Shown: positions 24,638 to 35,664 of the stretch, one piece after another
Numbering within the stretch: position 1 is the first letter of the stretch
Layout: each line of letters opens with the position of its first letter
NCBI GenBank assembly: GCA_009711705.1
Contig: VENG01000007.1
Span: forward strand, 248,001-312,000
Direction of reading: 5' to 3'
DNA: 64,000 bases
Origin: Bacillota bacterium
GTDB taxonomy: Bacteria > Bacillota > Desulfotomaculia > Desulfotomaculales > VENG01
Made by a program: the position numbers and the translations under genes
Notes under the pieces: model-generated
Seen by the model: only the letters and a program-made list of their open reading frames with translations
What the model was told of the DNA's origin: nothing
Databases searched by the model: none

Positions 24638-25260
24638 GACAGGATTACAGGATTAGCAGGATACGGAATTAAATTTTGTTTGTGGTCAATTGTCTATTGT
24701 ACTAATGAAGCTGCGATAGAATTAGGAGAAACAAAAAAGACAAAAAGCATTTTTTTAGACGGGATTAACGAGATCAGCGGGATAAAGATAAAAAAGAAAA
24801 GGGCATTTAGACAGGATTACGGGAATGCCAGGATACGGAACCAAACTTTTTAATATGGTTTAAGTTATATCTGTGCTGATGAAGCTATGATATTAACTAT
24901 AGGAAAAACCCAAACAAAATCCTATTGTTTGGGTCTTGGCTTATGGGTCTTTTTTTCTTTGACAGGATTACAGGATTTGCAGGATGCTTTAGGGTAGTGC
25001 ATTGGGGTCTTAAAAAACATTTTTAAATTATTTGTTTTAATATTTTGGACTGGTCCATAAGCTCTGTTTAGGTTATAAAGACTTTCGATTGTATTTTTGT
25101 ATTTTTTTAACAATCCTGTAGATCCTGTTAATCCTGTCTAAAAAAATTGTTTACCCCAAAGCCTCACATGCAAAGCCTTTTACCCCGCTTATCCCGTTAA
25201 AACTCACATGAACCATATACACAAACTAGAATGAAAATTTATTTTCGTAAAAAAACGACC
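24638..25260. repeat. Repeat block between paaK and iorA
   Basis: Three pieces: GACAGGATTACAGGATTAGC (24638), GACGGGATTAACGAGAT (24758) with GACAGGATTACGGGAATG (24810), and a reverse copy of the composite module seen at 13271-13730 (24919-25255) that includes the MITE-like unit 24961-25138. The pair 24758/24810 repeats the order found at 22792/22847. No gene is seen; a frame of 63 codons here is repeat read-through. Confidence 0.7.
24961..25138 (-). mobile_element. MITE-like unit, copy 2 (reverse)
   Basis: 178 bases, GACAGGATTACAGGATTTGC at the left and GATCCTGTTAATCCTGTC at the right. The core is the reverse complement of 13347-13523 (GCTCTGTT, GACTTTCGATTGTA). The flanks GGGTCTTTTTTTCTTT and TAAAAAAATTGTTTACCCC match those of copy 1. 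Confidence 0.65.
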
Positions 25261-25297
25261 CCTTAATTCAACATCCAATTCCGGAGGTGTAAGCAAC

Positions 25298-27058
25298 GTG
25301 AAAGAGTTATATTCCGGTAATGCAGCCATTGCCCTGGGAGCCCTGGAAGCAGGAGTTACCCTGGCCGCAGGATATCCCGGAACACCCAGTACAGAGATAC
25401 TGGAGAATATCGCCAAATCTAAAGAAATATACTGTGAGTGGGCACCAAACGAAAAAGTAGCCCTGGAAGTGGGCATAGGTTCCAGCCTGGCCGGTGCCAG
25501 GACCCTAGTCACCATGAAACACGTAGGGGTCAATGTGGCCGCTGACCCGCTGATGACATTCGCTTATACCGGCGTAAACGGCGGTCTGGTATTAATTTCC
25601 GCGGACGACCCGGGCATGCATAGTTCACAAAATGAGCAGGACAACCGCTACTTTGCCAAGTTTGCCAAGATTCCCATTTTGGAACCTTCCGACAGCCAGG
25701 AAGCAAAGGATATGGTTCGACAGGGCCTGGAGTTAAGTGAGCTTATGGACATCCCGGTGATGCTGCGCATAACCACTCGCGTTGCCCATTCTCAAACCTT
25801 GGTTGCTGCCGGAGAACCTGTGCAGCGTGAAGTACGTAACTACCAAAAGGATGCCAAAAAGAACTTAATGGTTCCTGCATTCGCCCGCATGCGCAGAGTT
25901 GATCTGGATAAGCGCCACGAGAAATTACGGGAATATAGCGAAAGCACTCCGCTAAATAAAGTGGAAATGCAGGATAATAAGGTGGGAGTGGTAACCAGCG
26001 GTATCAGTTACCAGTACGTTAAGGAATTATTACCCCACGCTTCAGTTTTTAAAGTAGGAATGACCAACCCTTTGCCATTGGATAAGATTAGAGAGTTTGC
26101 CATAGCTGTGGACCATTTATACGTAGTGGAAGAACTGGAACCTTTTATGGAAGAGCAAATGCAGATAGAAGGCATTAATTTAGTGGGCAAGGAATTGTTC
26201 CCTGTCACCGGAGAATTTTCGCCTGAGCTTTTACGCCAAAAGTTTATTCAAGCAGGAGAACTGGCATCTGACGGCACTGAACACTGTTTTAATGATATGC
26301 CGCCTGTTCCTGGACGCCCTCCCGTTCTATGTCCGGGTTGCCCGCACAGGGGAGTTTTCTATACCCTGAAAAAACTGAAGCTTATGGTTACCGGCGATAT
26401 TGGCTGTTACACCCTGGGCGGTTTGCCGCCTCTGGAAGGTATCGACAGCTGTGTCTGCATGGGGGCAAGTATCGGTATGGCCCACGGTGCCGAAAAAGCA
26501 GTGCCTGAAATGCACGGGCGTACGGTAGCCGTTATCGGCGACTCCACCTTTATGCACTCAGGTATTACAGGCCTTTTAAATGTGGTATATAACCAGGGCA
26601 ATTCCACGGTCATCATCGTTGACAACCGTACCACCGCCATGACCGGACACCAGGACCACCCGGCCACGGGCCGCAACCTGATGGGTGAAGAAGCACCCGA
26701 AGTTGACCTGGAAGCACTGTGCCGGGCCATCGGGGTGAAAAGAGTTAAAGTGGTGGATCCCCTGGACCTGGAACAGCTTAAGGATACGGTTAAAACCGAG
26801 GTAGCCGATCCCGGACCTTCGGTAATTATCGCCCGCAGGCCCTGTGCCCTTCTAAGCAAGGAGCCTGAAGGGCCGGCCATTGAAGTCGATGCGGATACCT
26901 GTGAAGGTTGCAAGGCATGTCTGCGCCTTAGCTGCCCGGCAATATCCGTTACGGATGATAAGGCGCAAGTGGATCCCAACACCTGTAACGGCTGTGGTGT
27001 ATGTATGCAGGTTTGCAAGTTCGGAGCCATGGTGAAAGGTGGTAATGCCAATGCGTAA
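25298..27058 (+). CDS. iorA: Indolepyruvate ferredoxin oxidoreductase, alpha subunit
   Basis: 586 residues. It oxidatively decarboxylates arylpyruvates to aryl-acetyl-CoA with reduction of ferredoxin. N-terminal pyruvate:ferredoxin-type domain (GNAAIALGALEAGVTLAAGYPGTPS), C-terminal TPP domain (GDIGCYTLGGLPPL, GDSTFMHSGI), and two C-terminal [4Fe-4S] motifs (CEGCKACLRLSCP and CNGCGVCMQVCKFG). GTG start after CCGGAGGTG. Overlaps iorB. The chain is full length with all cofactor motifs. Confidence 0.96.
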   Translation: MKELYSGNAAIALGALEAGVTLAAGYPGTPSTEILENIAKSKEIYCEWAPNEKVALEVGIGSSLAGARTLVTMKHVGVNVAADPLMTFAYTGVNGGLVLISADDPGMHSSQNEQDNRYFAKFAKIPILEPSDSQEAKDMVRQGLELSELMDIPVMLRITTRVAHSQTLVAAGEPVQREVRNYQKDAKKNLMVPAFARMRRVDLDKRHEKLREYSESTPLNKVEMQDNKVGVVTSGISYQYVKELLPHASVFKVGMTNPLPLDKIREFAIAVDHLYVVEELEPFMEEQMQIEGINLVGKELFPVTGEFSPELLRQKFIQAGELASDGTEHCFNDMPPVPGRPPVLCPGCPHRGVFYTLKKLKLMVTGDIGCYTLGGLPPLEGIDSCVCMGASIGMAHGAEKAVPEMHGRTVAVIGDSTFMHSGITGLLNVVYNQGNSTVIIVDNRTTAMTGHQDHPATGRNLMGEEAPEVDLEALCRAIGVKRVKVVDPLDLEQLKDTVKTEVADPGPSVIIARRPCALLSKEPEGPAIEVDADTCEGCKACLRLSCPAISVTDDKAQVDPNTCNGCGVCMQVCKFGAMVKGGNANA

Positions 27059-27629
27059 TCCTGTTGATGTATTGCTGGTAGGTGTCGGCGGGCAGGGGAC
27101 CATTTTAGCCAGTAAAGTGCTTTGCGCCGCTGCCAGGTCGGCCGGCTATGATATAAAGATGTCTGAGATTCACGGCATGGCCCAGCGCGGTGGCAGTGTT
27201 GTGACCCAGGTTCGGCTGGGTGAAGAGGTTCATTCCCCCTTAATTGAAGGGGGAAAAGCCGACGTAATACTGGCTTTTGAGCAGTTGGAAGCTCTGCGCT
27301 TGTTGCCCTATCTCAAAAAGGGCGGCGCCATCATCGTTAACAAGCAGACCATTGCCCCGGTACCGGTACTGGCCGGGCTGGCTGAATATCCGGATAATAT
27401 ATTGGAATATATCAGTAACAAGGCGCCGGGCTCCCTTGCCATCGATGCTTTGGACAAAGCCGTTGAGTGCGGCAATGCCAAGGCCGCTAACGTGGTACTG
27501 TTAGGGGCAATGGCCCGCAGCATGCCCATAGACAGGGAGATCTGGGAACAGGCCCTGGAAAAAACAGTCCCACCCAAGTTCCTGGAAGTAAACAAAAAAG
27601 CCTTCGCCGCAGGATATGAGGCTGAATAA
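27051..27629 (+). CDS. iorB: Indolepyruvate ferredoxin oxidoreductase, beta subunit
   Basis: About 192 residues, gamma-type domain of 2-oxoacid oxidoreductases (VLLVGVGGQGTILASKVL, HGMAQRGGSVVTQVR). It completes the IorAB complex. GTG 27039 and ATG 27045 are also in frame; ATG 27051 has the best spacing to AAAGGTGG. It overlaps the iorA stop by eight bases, implying translational coupling. Confidence 0.94.
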   Translation: MRNPVDVLLVGVGGQGTILASKVLCAAARSAGYDIKMSEIHGMAQRGGSVVTQVRLGEEVHSPLIEGGKADVILAFEQLEALRLLPYLKKGGAIIVNKQTIAPVPVLAGLAEYPDNILEYISNKAPGSLAIDALDKAVECGNAKAANVVLLGAMARSMPIDREIWEQALEKTVPPKFLEVNKKAFAAGYEAE

Positions 27630-27639
27630 GATATAAAAT

Positions 27640-27672
27640 AGCCGGTGAGTTAGTTAACTCACCGGCTTTGTT
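27640..27672 (+). terminator. Terminator after iorAB
   Basis: 28-base perfect palindrome centred near 27653 (AGCCGGTGAGTTA / TAACTCACCGGCT) followed by TTGTTTTG. Confidence 0.85.
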
Positions 27673-27697
27673 TTGTGAATTAACATAAGACATTTTT

Positions 27698-28101
27698 GAC
27701 AGGATTACAGGATTTGCAGGATAGATAAGTTAGGCGAGCTTTGGATTGATGCCTTTGCTGATTAAGGAAAGTTGTTCGTGCCTACGATTTTAAAGATTAA
27801 AAGATTTAAACCCTTTTTCGACGGGATTAACGGGATTTATGGGATGGTTGGATTACTTGGGCCTGATTTAGTGTCTTTATTTTGGTTAGATAAGATTTTT
27901 TGTGGGACTAATTTGTAAAAGATTTATTATTTAAAAATCCTTCCAAATAGGTGTAGACCACAGAATAAATTAGTTTACAAACCTCTGAGTTATGCAAATG
28001 CGATAAACAAGATCCCGTTTGATCCCGTAAATCCCGTCTAAAATAAAAGACCCAAAAGAAATGCCCAAGGCCTTAATCGTGTTTTATCCTGTAATCCTGT
28101 C
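27698..28101 (+). repeat. Nested palindromic element D (complete, 404 bases)
   Basis: Outer ends GACAGGATTACAGGATT (27698) and ATCCTGTAATCCTGTC (ending 28101); inner element 27820-28038 with GACGGGATTAACGGGAT and GATCCCGTAAATCCCGTC. The left arm contains GTTGTTCGTGCCTACG and the right arm GCCCAAGGCCTTAATCGTG, both shared by all long copies. Nearly the same as 30861-31268 and 31303-31704. Confidence 0.85.
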
Positions 28102-28137
28102 TAAGATTTAAAGATTTAAAAGATAAAGACCTTTTTG

Positions 28138-28374
28138 GACAGGATTACAGGATTGCAGGATAGGTAAGTTAAGCGGGACTTGGATTGATGTCTCTGCTGA
28201 CTAAGCGATATTGTTCGTGCCTACGGTTTAATGATTAAGAGATTAAAGAACCTAAGACCTTTTGACGGGATTAACGGGATTTATAGGATTATTGAATTAC
28301 GAAATCCCGTCAAAATAAAAGACCCCAAAGAAATGCCCAAGGCCCTTAATCGTGTTTTATCCTGTAATCCTGTC
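28138..28374 (+). repeat. Nested element E (inner core deleted, 237 bases)
   Basis: Same outer arms as element D. The inner pair GACGGGATTAACGGGATT (28264) / AATCCCGTC (ending 28311) is reduced to 48 bases, a derived deletion form. It is separated from element D by 36 bases of AT-rich AAGATTTAAAGATTTAAAAGAT-like sequence. Confidence 0.8.
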
Positions 28375-28412
28375 TAAGATTTTAAGATTTAAAAGATTTA
28401 AGACCTTTTTTA

Positions 28413-28975
28413 GACAGGATTACAGGATTTGCAGGATAGATAAGTTAGGCGAGCTTTGGATTGATGCCTTGGATTAAGGGGAGTTGTTCGTGTCTACGAT
28501 TAAAAGATTAAAAGACAAGACCTTTTTTCGACGGGATTGACGGGATTTGCGGGATGGGTGAATTACGGGGGCTTAGAATGAATGGCTTTTTCTATTGGGC
28601 AGACCAGGGTTTTTCTATGGGTCTATTTAGAAGCAATTATGGATAAGTACTAAGAGGCTCTAAAGGAATGCCCAAGGCCCTTAATCGTGTTTTATCCCAA
28701 TCCTGTTTAGGGGTTAGTTATTAGTTGGTTAAGAAAATAGTTGGAAGAGTTGGAATGCTGGAATGGGTTGGCAATACTCTTTCCCTTTCTAATTTTCAAA
28801 CTGTACAAGAATAAATTCTGAACATAGAGTGGATAGCTTATAAATGCTAACAATAACGCAAATGCGCATAAAAAAATCCCGTTCGATCCCGTTAATCCCG
28901 ACAAAAGATAAAAAAGACCCCAAAGGAATACCCAAGGCCTTAATCTTTAATCGTCCTTTATCCTGTAATCCTGTC
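28413..28975 (+). repeat. Nested element F, interrupted
   Basis: Outer left end at 28413 and inner left end at 28530 (GACGGGATTGACGGGAT). A degraded right end appears at about 28690-28709 (ATCCCAATCCTG). Then comes core sequence with GGTTAGTTATTAGTTGG and AGTTGGAAGAGTTGG, and a second set of right ends at 28877-28902 (ATCCCGTTCGATCCCGTT) and 28960-28975. This looks like two overlapping copies. Confidence 0.7.
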
Positions 28976-29127
28976 TAAGATTTAAAGGTTTAAGGGTTTA
29001 AAGGCTTGCCTACTAAATAAACTTTCTAGCTTAGCAACCAAACTCTCTGCCAATTTTGTCTTTTTGTGGCGGAGAAAACAGGATATAATAGAGCTTAGTG
29101 TTGAAAAGTGCTCAAGAGGTGATTGCA

Positions 29128-30810
29128 ATGCACATAGTAGAAAAATTACGTTCAGAAGTGCGCGAGGCATTAATAATAGCAGTGGAAAAATCCATAGAAG
29201 CAGGAGAACTTCCTGCACTGGAAATCCCCTCCTTTACCCTAGAAGTGCCCCGCGAAAAGGATCACGGCGACTTTGCCACCAACTTGGCCATGATGCTGGC
29301 TAAACCGGCCCGGAATGCCCCCCGGAAAATTGCAGACATACTGGTTAAAAACTTAAAGGCCGGCAATAGCCGGGTCAAAAATATTGAGATTGCCGGCCCC
29401 GGTTTCATTAATTTTTACCTTGATGAGGGCTGGCCCCTGGAAGGTTTTCCCGCTATCTTTAATGAAAATGAAGATTACGGGCGCGTCGCTTTGGGTGGCG
29501 GAAAAAAGGTGCAGGTAGAATTCGTAAGTGCCAATCCCACAGGCCTTTTACACATGGGTAACGCCAGAGGAGCGGCCCTGGGGGACAGCCTGGCTGGGAT
29601 ACTTGATTTTGCCGGCTATGATGTTTCCCGTGAATATTACATAAATGATGCCGGCAAGCAAATAGAAAATTTTGGGCTGTCACTGGAAGCCAGATATTTT
29701 CAGCTGCTGGGAAGAGAAGGGGATATCCCTGAAGGCGGCTATCATGGGCAGGATATAACAGATACAGTTGAAAATTTTGTAAAACAGTGCGGTGACAAGT
29801 ATTTGGACGCTGAAGAAACTAGTCGCCGCAGCGCCCTGATAGAATTTTCCCTGCGGGAGAAACTGGATGCCATTAAAAAGGGTTTAGAAGAATTCGGTGT
29901 GGAATACAATGTTTGGTTTTCCGAACAGTCTCTGCATGACAGCGGCAAGGTTGATAAGGCCATAAAGTTGCTCCAGGATAGTGGTCACACCTATGAACAA
30001 GAAGGCGCTTTATGGTTTAAGGCCACTGATTTCGGGGTGGAAAAGGATGAAGTGCTGGTACGCAAGAATGGTATACCTACCTATTTTGCCGCTGACGCAG
30101 CCTATCATATGGATAAATTCCTGCGGGGCTTTGACTGGGTAATAAATGTATGGGGGGCGGACCACCATGGCCACGTGCCCAGGATGAAAGGCGTGGTGGA
30201 CGCACTGGGTTATGACCCCAATACCCTGGATGTAGTTATTATGCAGTTGGTGCGGCTGTTCAGGGGTGGAGAAATGGTACGCATGTCCAAGCGTACCGGC
30301 CAGTTCATTACCCTGGAAGAATTAGTGGAAGAAGTAGGAAAAGATGCTGCCCGTTATTTCTTTGTCATGCGCAGTTCGGACAGCCACTTGGATTTTGATT
30401 TGGACCTGGCCAAATCTAAAACTAACGAAAACCCTGTTTATTATATTCAATACGCGCATGCCCGTATTTGTAGTATTTTACGGCAGCCCGGTGCCACTGA
30501 AATTATTGACCAGGCGCGGGAGGGAATGTATCTACAAAAACTCTCCGGTGAGGCCGAACTGGCTCTGGCCCGCAGGCTGGTGGACTTGCCGGAAGAAATT
30601 ACTTATGCGGCCGGTCAGCTGGCCCCGCACAGAATTGCTCGCTATTTGCACGAAGTGGCAGGCCTTCTGCATAGTTTTTATAATGCGCATCGTGTGATTA
30701 CTGAGGACAAAGAATTAAGTATTGCCCGCCTGGCGCTGGTAGATGCCACCCGCATCATACTGCGCAACGGGCTGCAGCTGCTGGGGCTTACTGCACCTGA
30801 AAAGATGTAA
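29128..30810 (+). CDS. argS: Arginyl-tRNA synthetase
   Basis: 560 residues, class I synthetase. HIGH-type signature LHMGNARGAALGD (His about 142), MSKR in the KMSKS position (about 386) and a C-terminal DALR anticodon domain. ATG 29128 follows AGAGGTGA; the in-frame GTG at 29098 lies right after a TATAAT box (29084-29089) and is too close to it. It is bracketed by repeat arrays on both sides, isolated from neighbours. Confidence 0.95.
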   Translation: MHIVEKLRSEVREALIIAVEKSIEAGELPALEIPSFTLEVPREKDHGDFATNLAMMLAKPARNAPRKIADILVKNLKAGNSRVKNIEIAGPGFINFYLDEGWPLEGFPAIFNENEDYGRVALGGGKKVQVEFVSANPTGLLHMGNARGAALGDSLAGILDFAGYDVSREYYINDAGKQIENFGLSLEARYFQLLGREGDIPEGGYHGQDITDTVENFVKQCGDKYLDAEETSRRSALIEFSLREKLDAIKKGLEEFGVEYNVWFSEQSLHDSGKVDKAIKLLQDSGHTYEQEGALWFKATDFGVEKDEVLVRKNGIPTYFAADAAYHMDKFLRGFDWVINVWGADHHGHVPRMKGVVDALGYDPNTLDVVIMQLVRLFRGGEMVRMSKRTGQFITLEELVEEVGKDAARYFFVMRSSDSHLDFDLDLAKSKTNENPVYYIQYAHARICSILRQPGATEIIDQAREGMYLQKLSGEAELALARRLVDLPEEITYAAGQLAPHRIARYLHEVAGLLHSFYNAHRVITEDKELSIARLALVDATRIILRNGLQLLGLTAPEKM

Positions 30811-30860
30811 AAGTCTTAAAAAAATTTGGGGCTTTTCTTTGGGGTAAACATATTTTTTTA

Positions 30861-31268
30861 GACAGGATTACAGGATTTGCAGGATATATAAGTTAGGCGT
30901 GCTTTGGGCTGATGCCTTTGCTAAATATTAAGGGAAGTTGTTCGTGTCTACGATTTTAAAGATTAAAAGATTAAAACCTTTTTCGACGGGATTAATGGGA
31001 TTTATGGGATGGTTGGATTACTTGGGCCTGATTGAGTGTCTTTATTATGGTTAGATAAGATTTTTTGTGGGATTAATTTGTAAAAGATTTGTTATTTAAC
31101 AATCATTCTAAATAGGTATAGACCACAGAATAAATTAGTTTATAAACCTCTGAGTTATGCAAATGCGCAAAAACAAGATCCCGTTCGATCCCGTAGATCC
31201 CGTCAAAATATAAAAGACCCTAAAGGAATGCCCAAGGCCTTAATCGTGTTTTATCCTGAAATCCTGTC
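30861..31268 (+). repeat. Nested palindromic element G (complete, 408 bases)
   Basis: Outer ends at 30861 and 31268, inner ends at 30985 (GACGGGATTAATGGGAT) and 31204. Highly similar to elements D and H by eye. Confidence 0.85.
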
Positions 31269-31302
31269 TAAGGTTTAAAGATTTAAAGATTAAAGGCTTT
31301 TG

Positions 31303-31704
31303 GACAGGATTACAGGATTTGCAGGATATATAAGTTAGGCGTGCTTTGTATTGCCGTCTTTCCTGATTAAAGGAAGTTGTTCGTGTCTACAATAAAAAGA
31401 TTAAAAGACAAGACCCTTTTTCGACGGGATTAACGGGATTTATGGGATGGTTGGATTACTTGGGCCTGATTGAGTGTCTTTATTATGGGTAGATAAGTAT
31501 TTTGTGGGATTAATTTGTAAAAGATTTGTTATTTAACAATCATTCCAAATAGGTATAGGCCACAGAATAAATTAGTTTATAAACCTCTGAGTTATGCAAA
31601 TGCGCAAAAACAAGATCCCGTTTGATCCCGTAGATCCCGTCAAAATATAAAAGACCTAAAGGAATGCCCAAGGCCTTAATCGTGTTTTATCCTGTAATCC
31701 TGTC
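31303..31704 (+). repeat. Nested palindromic element H (complete, 402 bases)
   Basis: Outer ends at 31303 and 31704, inner ends at 31423 and 31641. Direct tandem of element G with only 34 bases between. Long stretches such as GATTAATTTGTAAAAGATTTG are the same in both copies. Confidence 0.85.
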
Positions 31705-31759
31705 AAATAACTTGACCCCAAACTGTGACCCAAAATTGTTTTTTCTAGGGGGATTGTAT

Positions 31760-31927
31760 ATGCGTGACGTAATACTAGCCCTGTTGACCGGTTTTGTGCT
31801 GGGACTCATTTTTTGCCGCCTGAAGCTACCCGTACCTGCCCCCCCTTCCCTGGCCGGAGTCATGGGAATCGTCGGCATCTTTCTCGGGTATGTAGCGGCC
31901 ACACGTATATTCGGATGGGGAGATTAA
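31760..31927 (+). CDS. XapX-domain small membrane protein
   Basis: 55 residues with two hydrophobic segments around a proline-rich turn (LLTGFVLGLIFCRLKLPVPAPPSLAGVMGIVGIFLGYV), the XapX pattern. Function unknown; the family name comes from a small gene linked to nucleoside transport in other bacteria. ATG 31760 with GGGGGAT upstream; the longer in-frame start would fall in repeat element H. It lies alone between the repeats and pyrG. Confidence 0.8.
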   Translation: MRDVILALLTGFVLGLIFCRLKLPVPAPPSLAGVMGIVGIFLGYVAATRIFGWGD

Positions 31928-31975
31928 CACCATATTGTTTCTATTGACACTTTAATGACCCGACTATAGAATAAA

Positions 31976-32014
31976 GAAAGTTGGGCGAAGGTAGTTTACC
32001 TTTGCCCAACTTTC
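31976..32014. terminator. Terminator between xapX-like gene and pyrG
   Basis: Stem GAAAGTTGGGC (31976-31986) / GCCCAACTTTC (32004-32014), extended inward by GAAGGTA / TACCTT pairs. The T run is weak. Confidence 0.65.
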
Positions 32015-32074
32015 ATGCATAGCTTTTAAACAAATACAAAAAAAGCAAATAAGAATTGTCATCCGGAGGACTAA

Positions 32075-33679
<1,605 letters not shown>

Positions 33680-33715
33680 AAGGTGAAAAATATTAAGGAA
33701 CTACTGGACACAAGC

Positions 33716-33749
33716 AGCTTTGGATTATAAAATATCCAAAGCTTTTTTG
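33716..33749 (+). terminator. Terminator after pyrG
   Basis: Stem AGCTTTGGAT (33716-33725) / ATCCAAAGCT (33734-33743) followed by TTTTTTG. Confidence 0.85.
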
Positions 33750-33827
33750 TCAGGGAAAGACAGGGTATAAGGAATGTTTTTTTCAGCATGCTACACAAGT
33801 AAGGCAAAATAGGAGGTGTTTTGTAAA

Positions 33828-34784
33828 ATGCAGAGAAAAGTGATAGCAGGTATAGTAATGGCAGTTTTTCTCCTTTCAGTCATAGCGGCCGGATTACTGG
33901 CCCGGAATTCCACCCCTCTTGCGTCATCGGATACCAGGGGTGATATAGGAGTAATTAATATTGGCGGCATGATCACCACCGGCGGCTCACAGGCCAGCAT
34001 CTTGGGCGAAGTGACATCCGGCTCAGGGGATATTAACAGTCAGATCCGGGAAGCAGCTGATAATCCAAATTTAAAGGCGGTTATTTTGCGCTTTAATAGT
34101 CCGGGAGGCACGGTCGCCGGTACTCAGGAAATTTCCCGCGAGATTGACAAGCTTAAAAAAACCGGCAAAGTGGTAGTAGCGTCTATGGGTGACGTAGCGG
34201 CTTCCGGTGCTTATTGGTTAGCTGCGCGCTGCGATAAGATAGTGGCCAATCCGGGTACCATGACCGGCAGCATAGGCGTCATTATGAGCACGCAAAATAT
34301 GGAAGGGCTTTACGAAAAGCTTGGTGTTGAGCCCATTACTTTAAAAAAGGGCAAATATAAAGATATGGGTTCAGCAGCCAGGGAAATGACGGAAGAAGAA
34401 AAAGCTATTTTACAAAGCATGATTGATGACGACTATAATCATTTTGTCCAGGCAGTTGCCGAAGGCCGGGATATGAATGTGGCCCGGGTGAGAGAGCTGG
34501 CCACCGGCAGAGTGTTTAACGGCAGCCAGGCCAAAGAAGTGGGGCTGGTAGACCAAATGGGCAATTTTTATGATGCGGTAGATTTAACAGCAAAACTGGC
34601 CGGGATCAAGGGTGACCCCAGCGTAGTAAATATGGAGCAAGAAAAAGGCTGGTTGGAATTGATTGGTAATGTAAAGCTTGATTCGTTAAAAGACAGTGGT
34701 CTGCAACACATGCTGCAGGCCTATCCTGCAGCATGGCTTATATATTCCCCGGCTTGGGGGGCGGAGGTTCTTTATGAAGGATGA
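33828..34784 (+). CDS. sppA: Signal peptide peptidase SppA (S49)
   Basis: About 318 residues. N-terminal membrane segment (GIVMAVFLLSVIAAGLLA), then the S49 serine protease domain with the nucleophile Ser in GDVAASGAYW (about residue 126) and the Lys base about 50 residues later. It is a single-domain SppA of Gram-positive type that degrades cleaved signal peptides at the outer face of the membrane. ATG 33828 follows AGGAGG; the in-frame GTG 33816 overlaps that ribosome site. Confidence 0.92.
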   Translation: MQRKVIAGIVMAVFLLSVIAAGLLARNSTPLASSDTRGDIGVINIGGMITTGGSQASILGEVTSGSGDINSQIREAADNPNLKAVILRFNSPGGTVAGTQEISREIDKLKKTGKVVVASMGDVAASGAYWLAARCDKIVANPGTMTGSIGVIMSTQNMEGLYEKLGVEPITLKKGKYKDMGSAAREMTEEEKAILQSMIDDDYNHFVQAVAEGRDMNVARVRELATGRVFNGSQAKEVGLVDQMGNFYDAVDLTAKLAGIKGDPSVVNMEQEKGWLELIGNVKLDSLKDSGLQHMLQAYPAAWLIYSPAWGAEVLYEG

Positions 34785-35529
34785 AAAAGACAAGCATAAT
34801 GGCTGTGAAGAAAATGAAAAGGAATCGGTTATAGAACAGGCCGGGATATATCCGGATGATTTCGAAACAGGTCCGGAAAAGCCAGGGCTAAATTTTTTAG
34901 ACCTTATTTACGGAGTATTATTTGACCCGGCACGGACTTTCCAAAAGGTGGCTGCTAACCCCCCGCTTTGGCAGGCAGTTTTAATCTATGTGTTAGTTTC
35001 CGTTCTGACAGGGGCGATGGGGGTATTTGTAAATTTCCGAATCATGCCTGCCGCCGTTTCTGAGCTGTCGTCAACGGTTATGGGTCTTGTTCAGAGCATT
35101 CTTCCTTTATTGGCTCTGGGCGGAATTCTTTTGCAGTTTGTTAAATGGTTTACCTACAGTGCACTCTTGCATTTGCTGGCTGACTTTTTCGGTGGTAAGG
35201 GTACAGCTCGTGGGGTCTTTACAGTTTACGGGCTGGCCGGCTTGCCCACACTATTTATAATTCCCGTTCAGTTACTGGTATTGGGCATTAGCCCGGGCAA
35301 TTCTTGGCTGGATATTTTCACTATACCGGTTTCAATTGCCTTGACTATTTGGGCTGTGATTCTTTTAATTTTAGGTATTAAAGAGGTGCACGGTTTTTCA
35401 ACCGGACGCGCGGCAGCTGTTGTTTTTACGCCGGTAGCGGCAATGGCGGTACTGGTTGTAATTACAATTATTACCATGGTTTCGGTTATCACATCCATTC
35501 CTTCACTGGACCAATGGCGCTTTATGTAA
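34774..35529 (+). CDS. Yip1-domain membrane protein
   Basis: About 251 residues, with a charged N-terminus and then five hydrophobic segments; LIYGVLFDPARTFQKVAANPPLWQAVLIYV is the Yip1 entry motif. Function in bacteria unknown. The start at ATG 34774 overlaps the sppA end by 11 bases and has GGGGGCGGAGG upstream, so the pair is co-translated. Confidence 0.82.
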   Translation: MKDEKDKHNGCEENEKESVIEQAGIYPDDFETGPEKPGLNFLDLIYGVLFDPARTFQKVAANPPLWQAVLIYVLVSVLTGAMGVFVNFRIMPAAVSELSSTVMGLVQSILPLLALGGILLQFVKWFTYSALLHLLADFFGGKGTARGVFTVYGLAGLPTLFIIPVQLLVLGISPGNSWLDIFTIPVSIALTIWAVILLILGIKEVHGFSTGRAAAVVFTPVAAMAVLVVITIITMVSVITSIPSLDQWRFM

Positions 35530-35544
35530 AAGAGATAGACACAA

Positions 35545-35575
35545 AACTCCCACATCAGTGGGAGTTTCAATTTTT
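35545..35575 (+). terminator. Terminator after sppA-yip1
   Basis: Stem AACTCCCAC (35545-35553) / GTGGGAGTT (35558-35566), loop ATCA, tail TCAATTTTT. Confidence 0.85.
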
Positions 35576-35664
35576 ATTATAGAAAAAATTCGCCATGACT
35601 AAAGGTATTCCTATCTTGTTGTAGAATAACTGTGTATCCGGTTGCGGGTTTGGGGGAATTTTAT

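Noticed and set aside
24922..25113. Minus-strand frame of 63 codons
   Set aside because: Read-through of a MITE-like unit in the paaK-iorA gap.
27698..31704. CRISPR array
   Set aside because: Repeat units recur and are palindromic, but spacing is irregular (200-400 bases), the intervening sequence is itself repeated rather than unique, and no cas gene is present.
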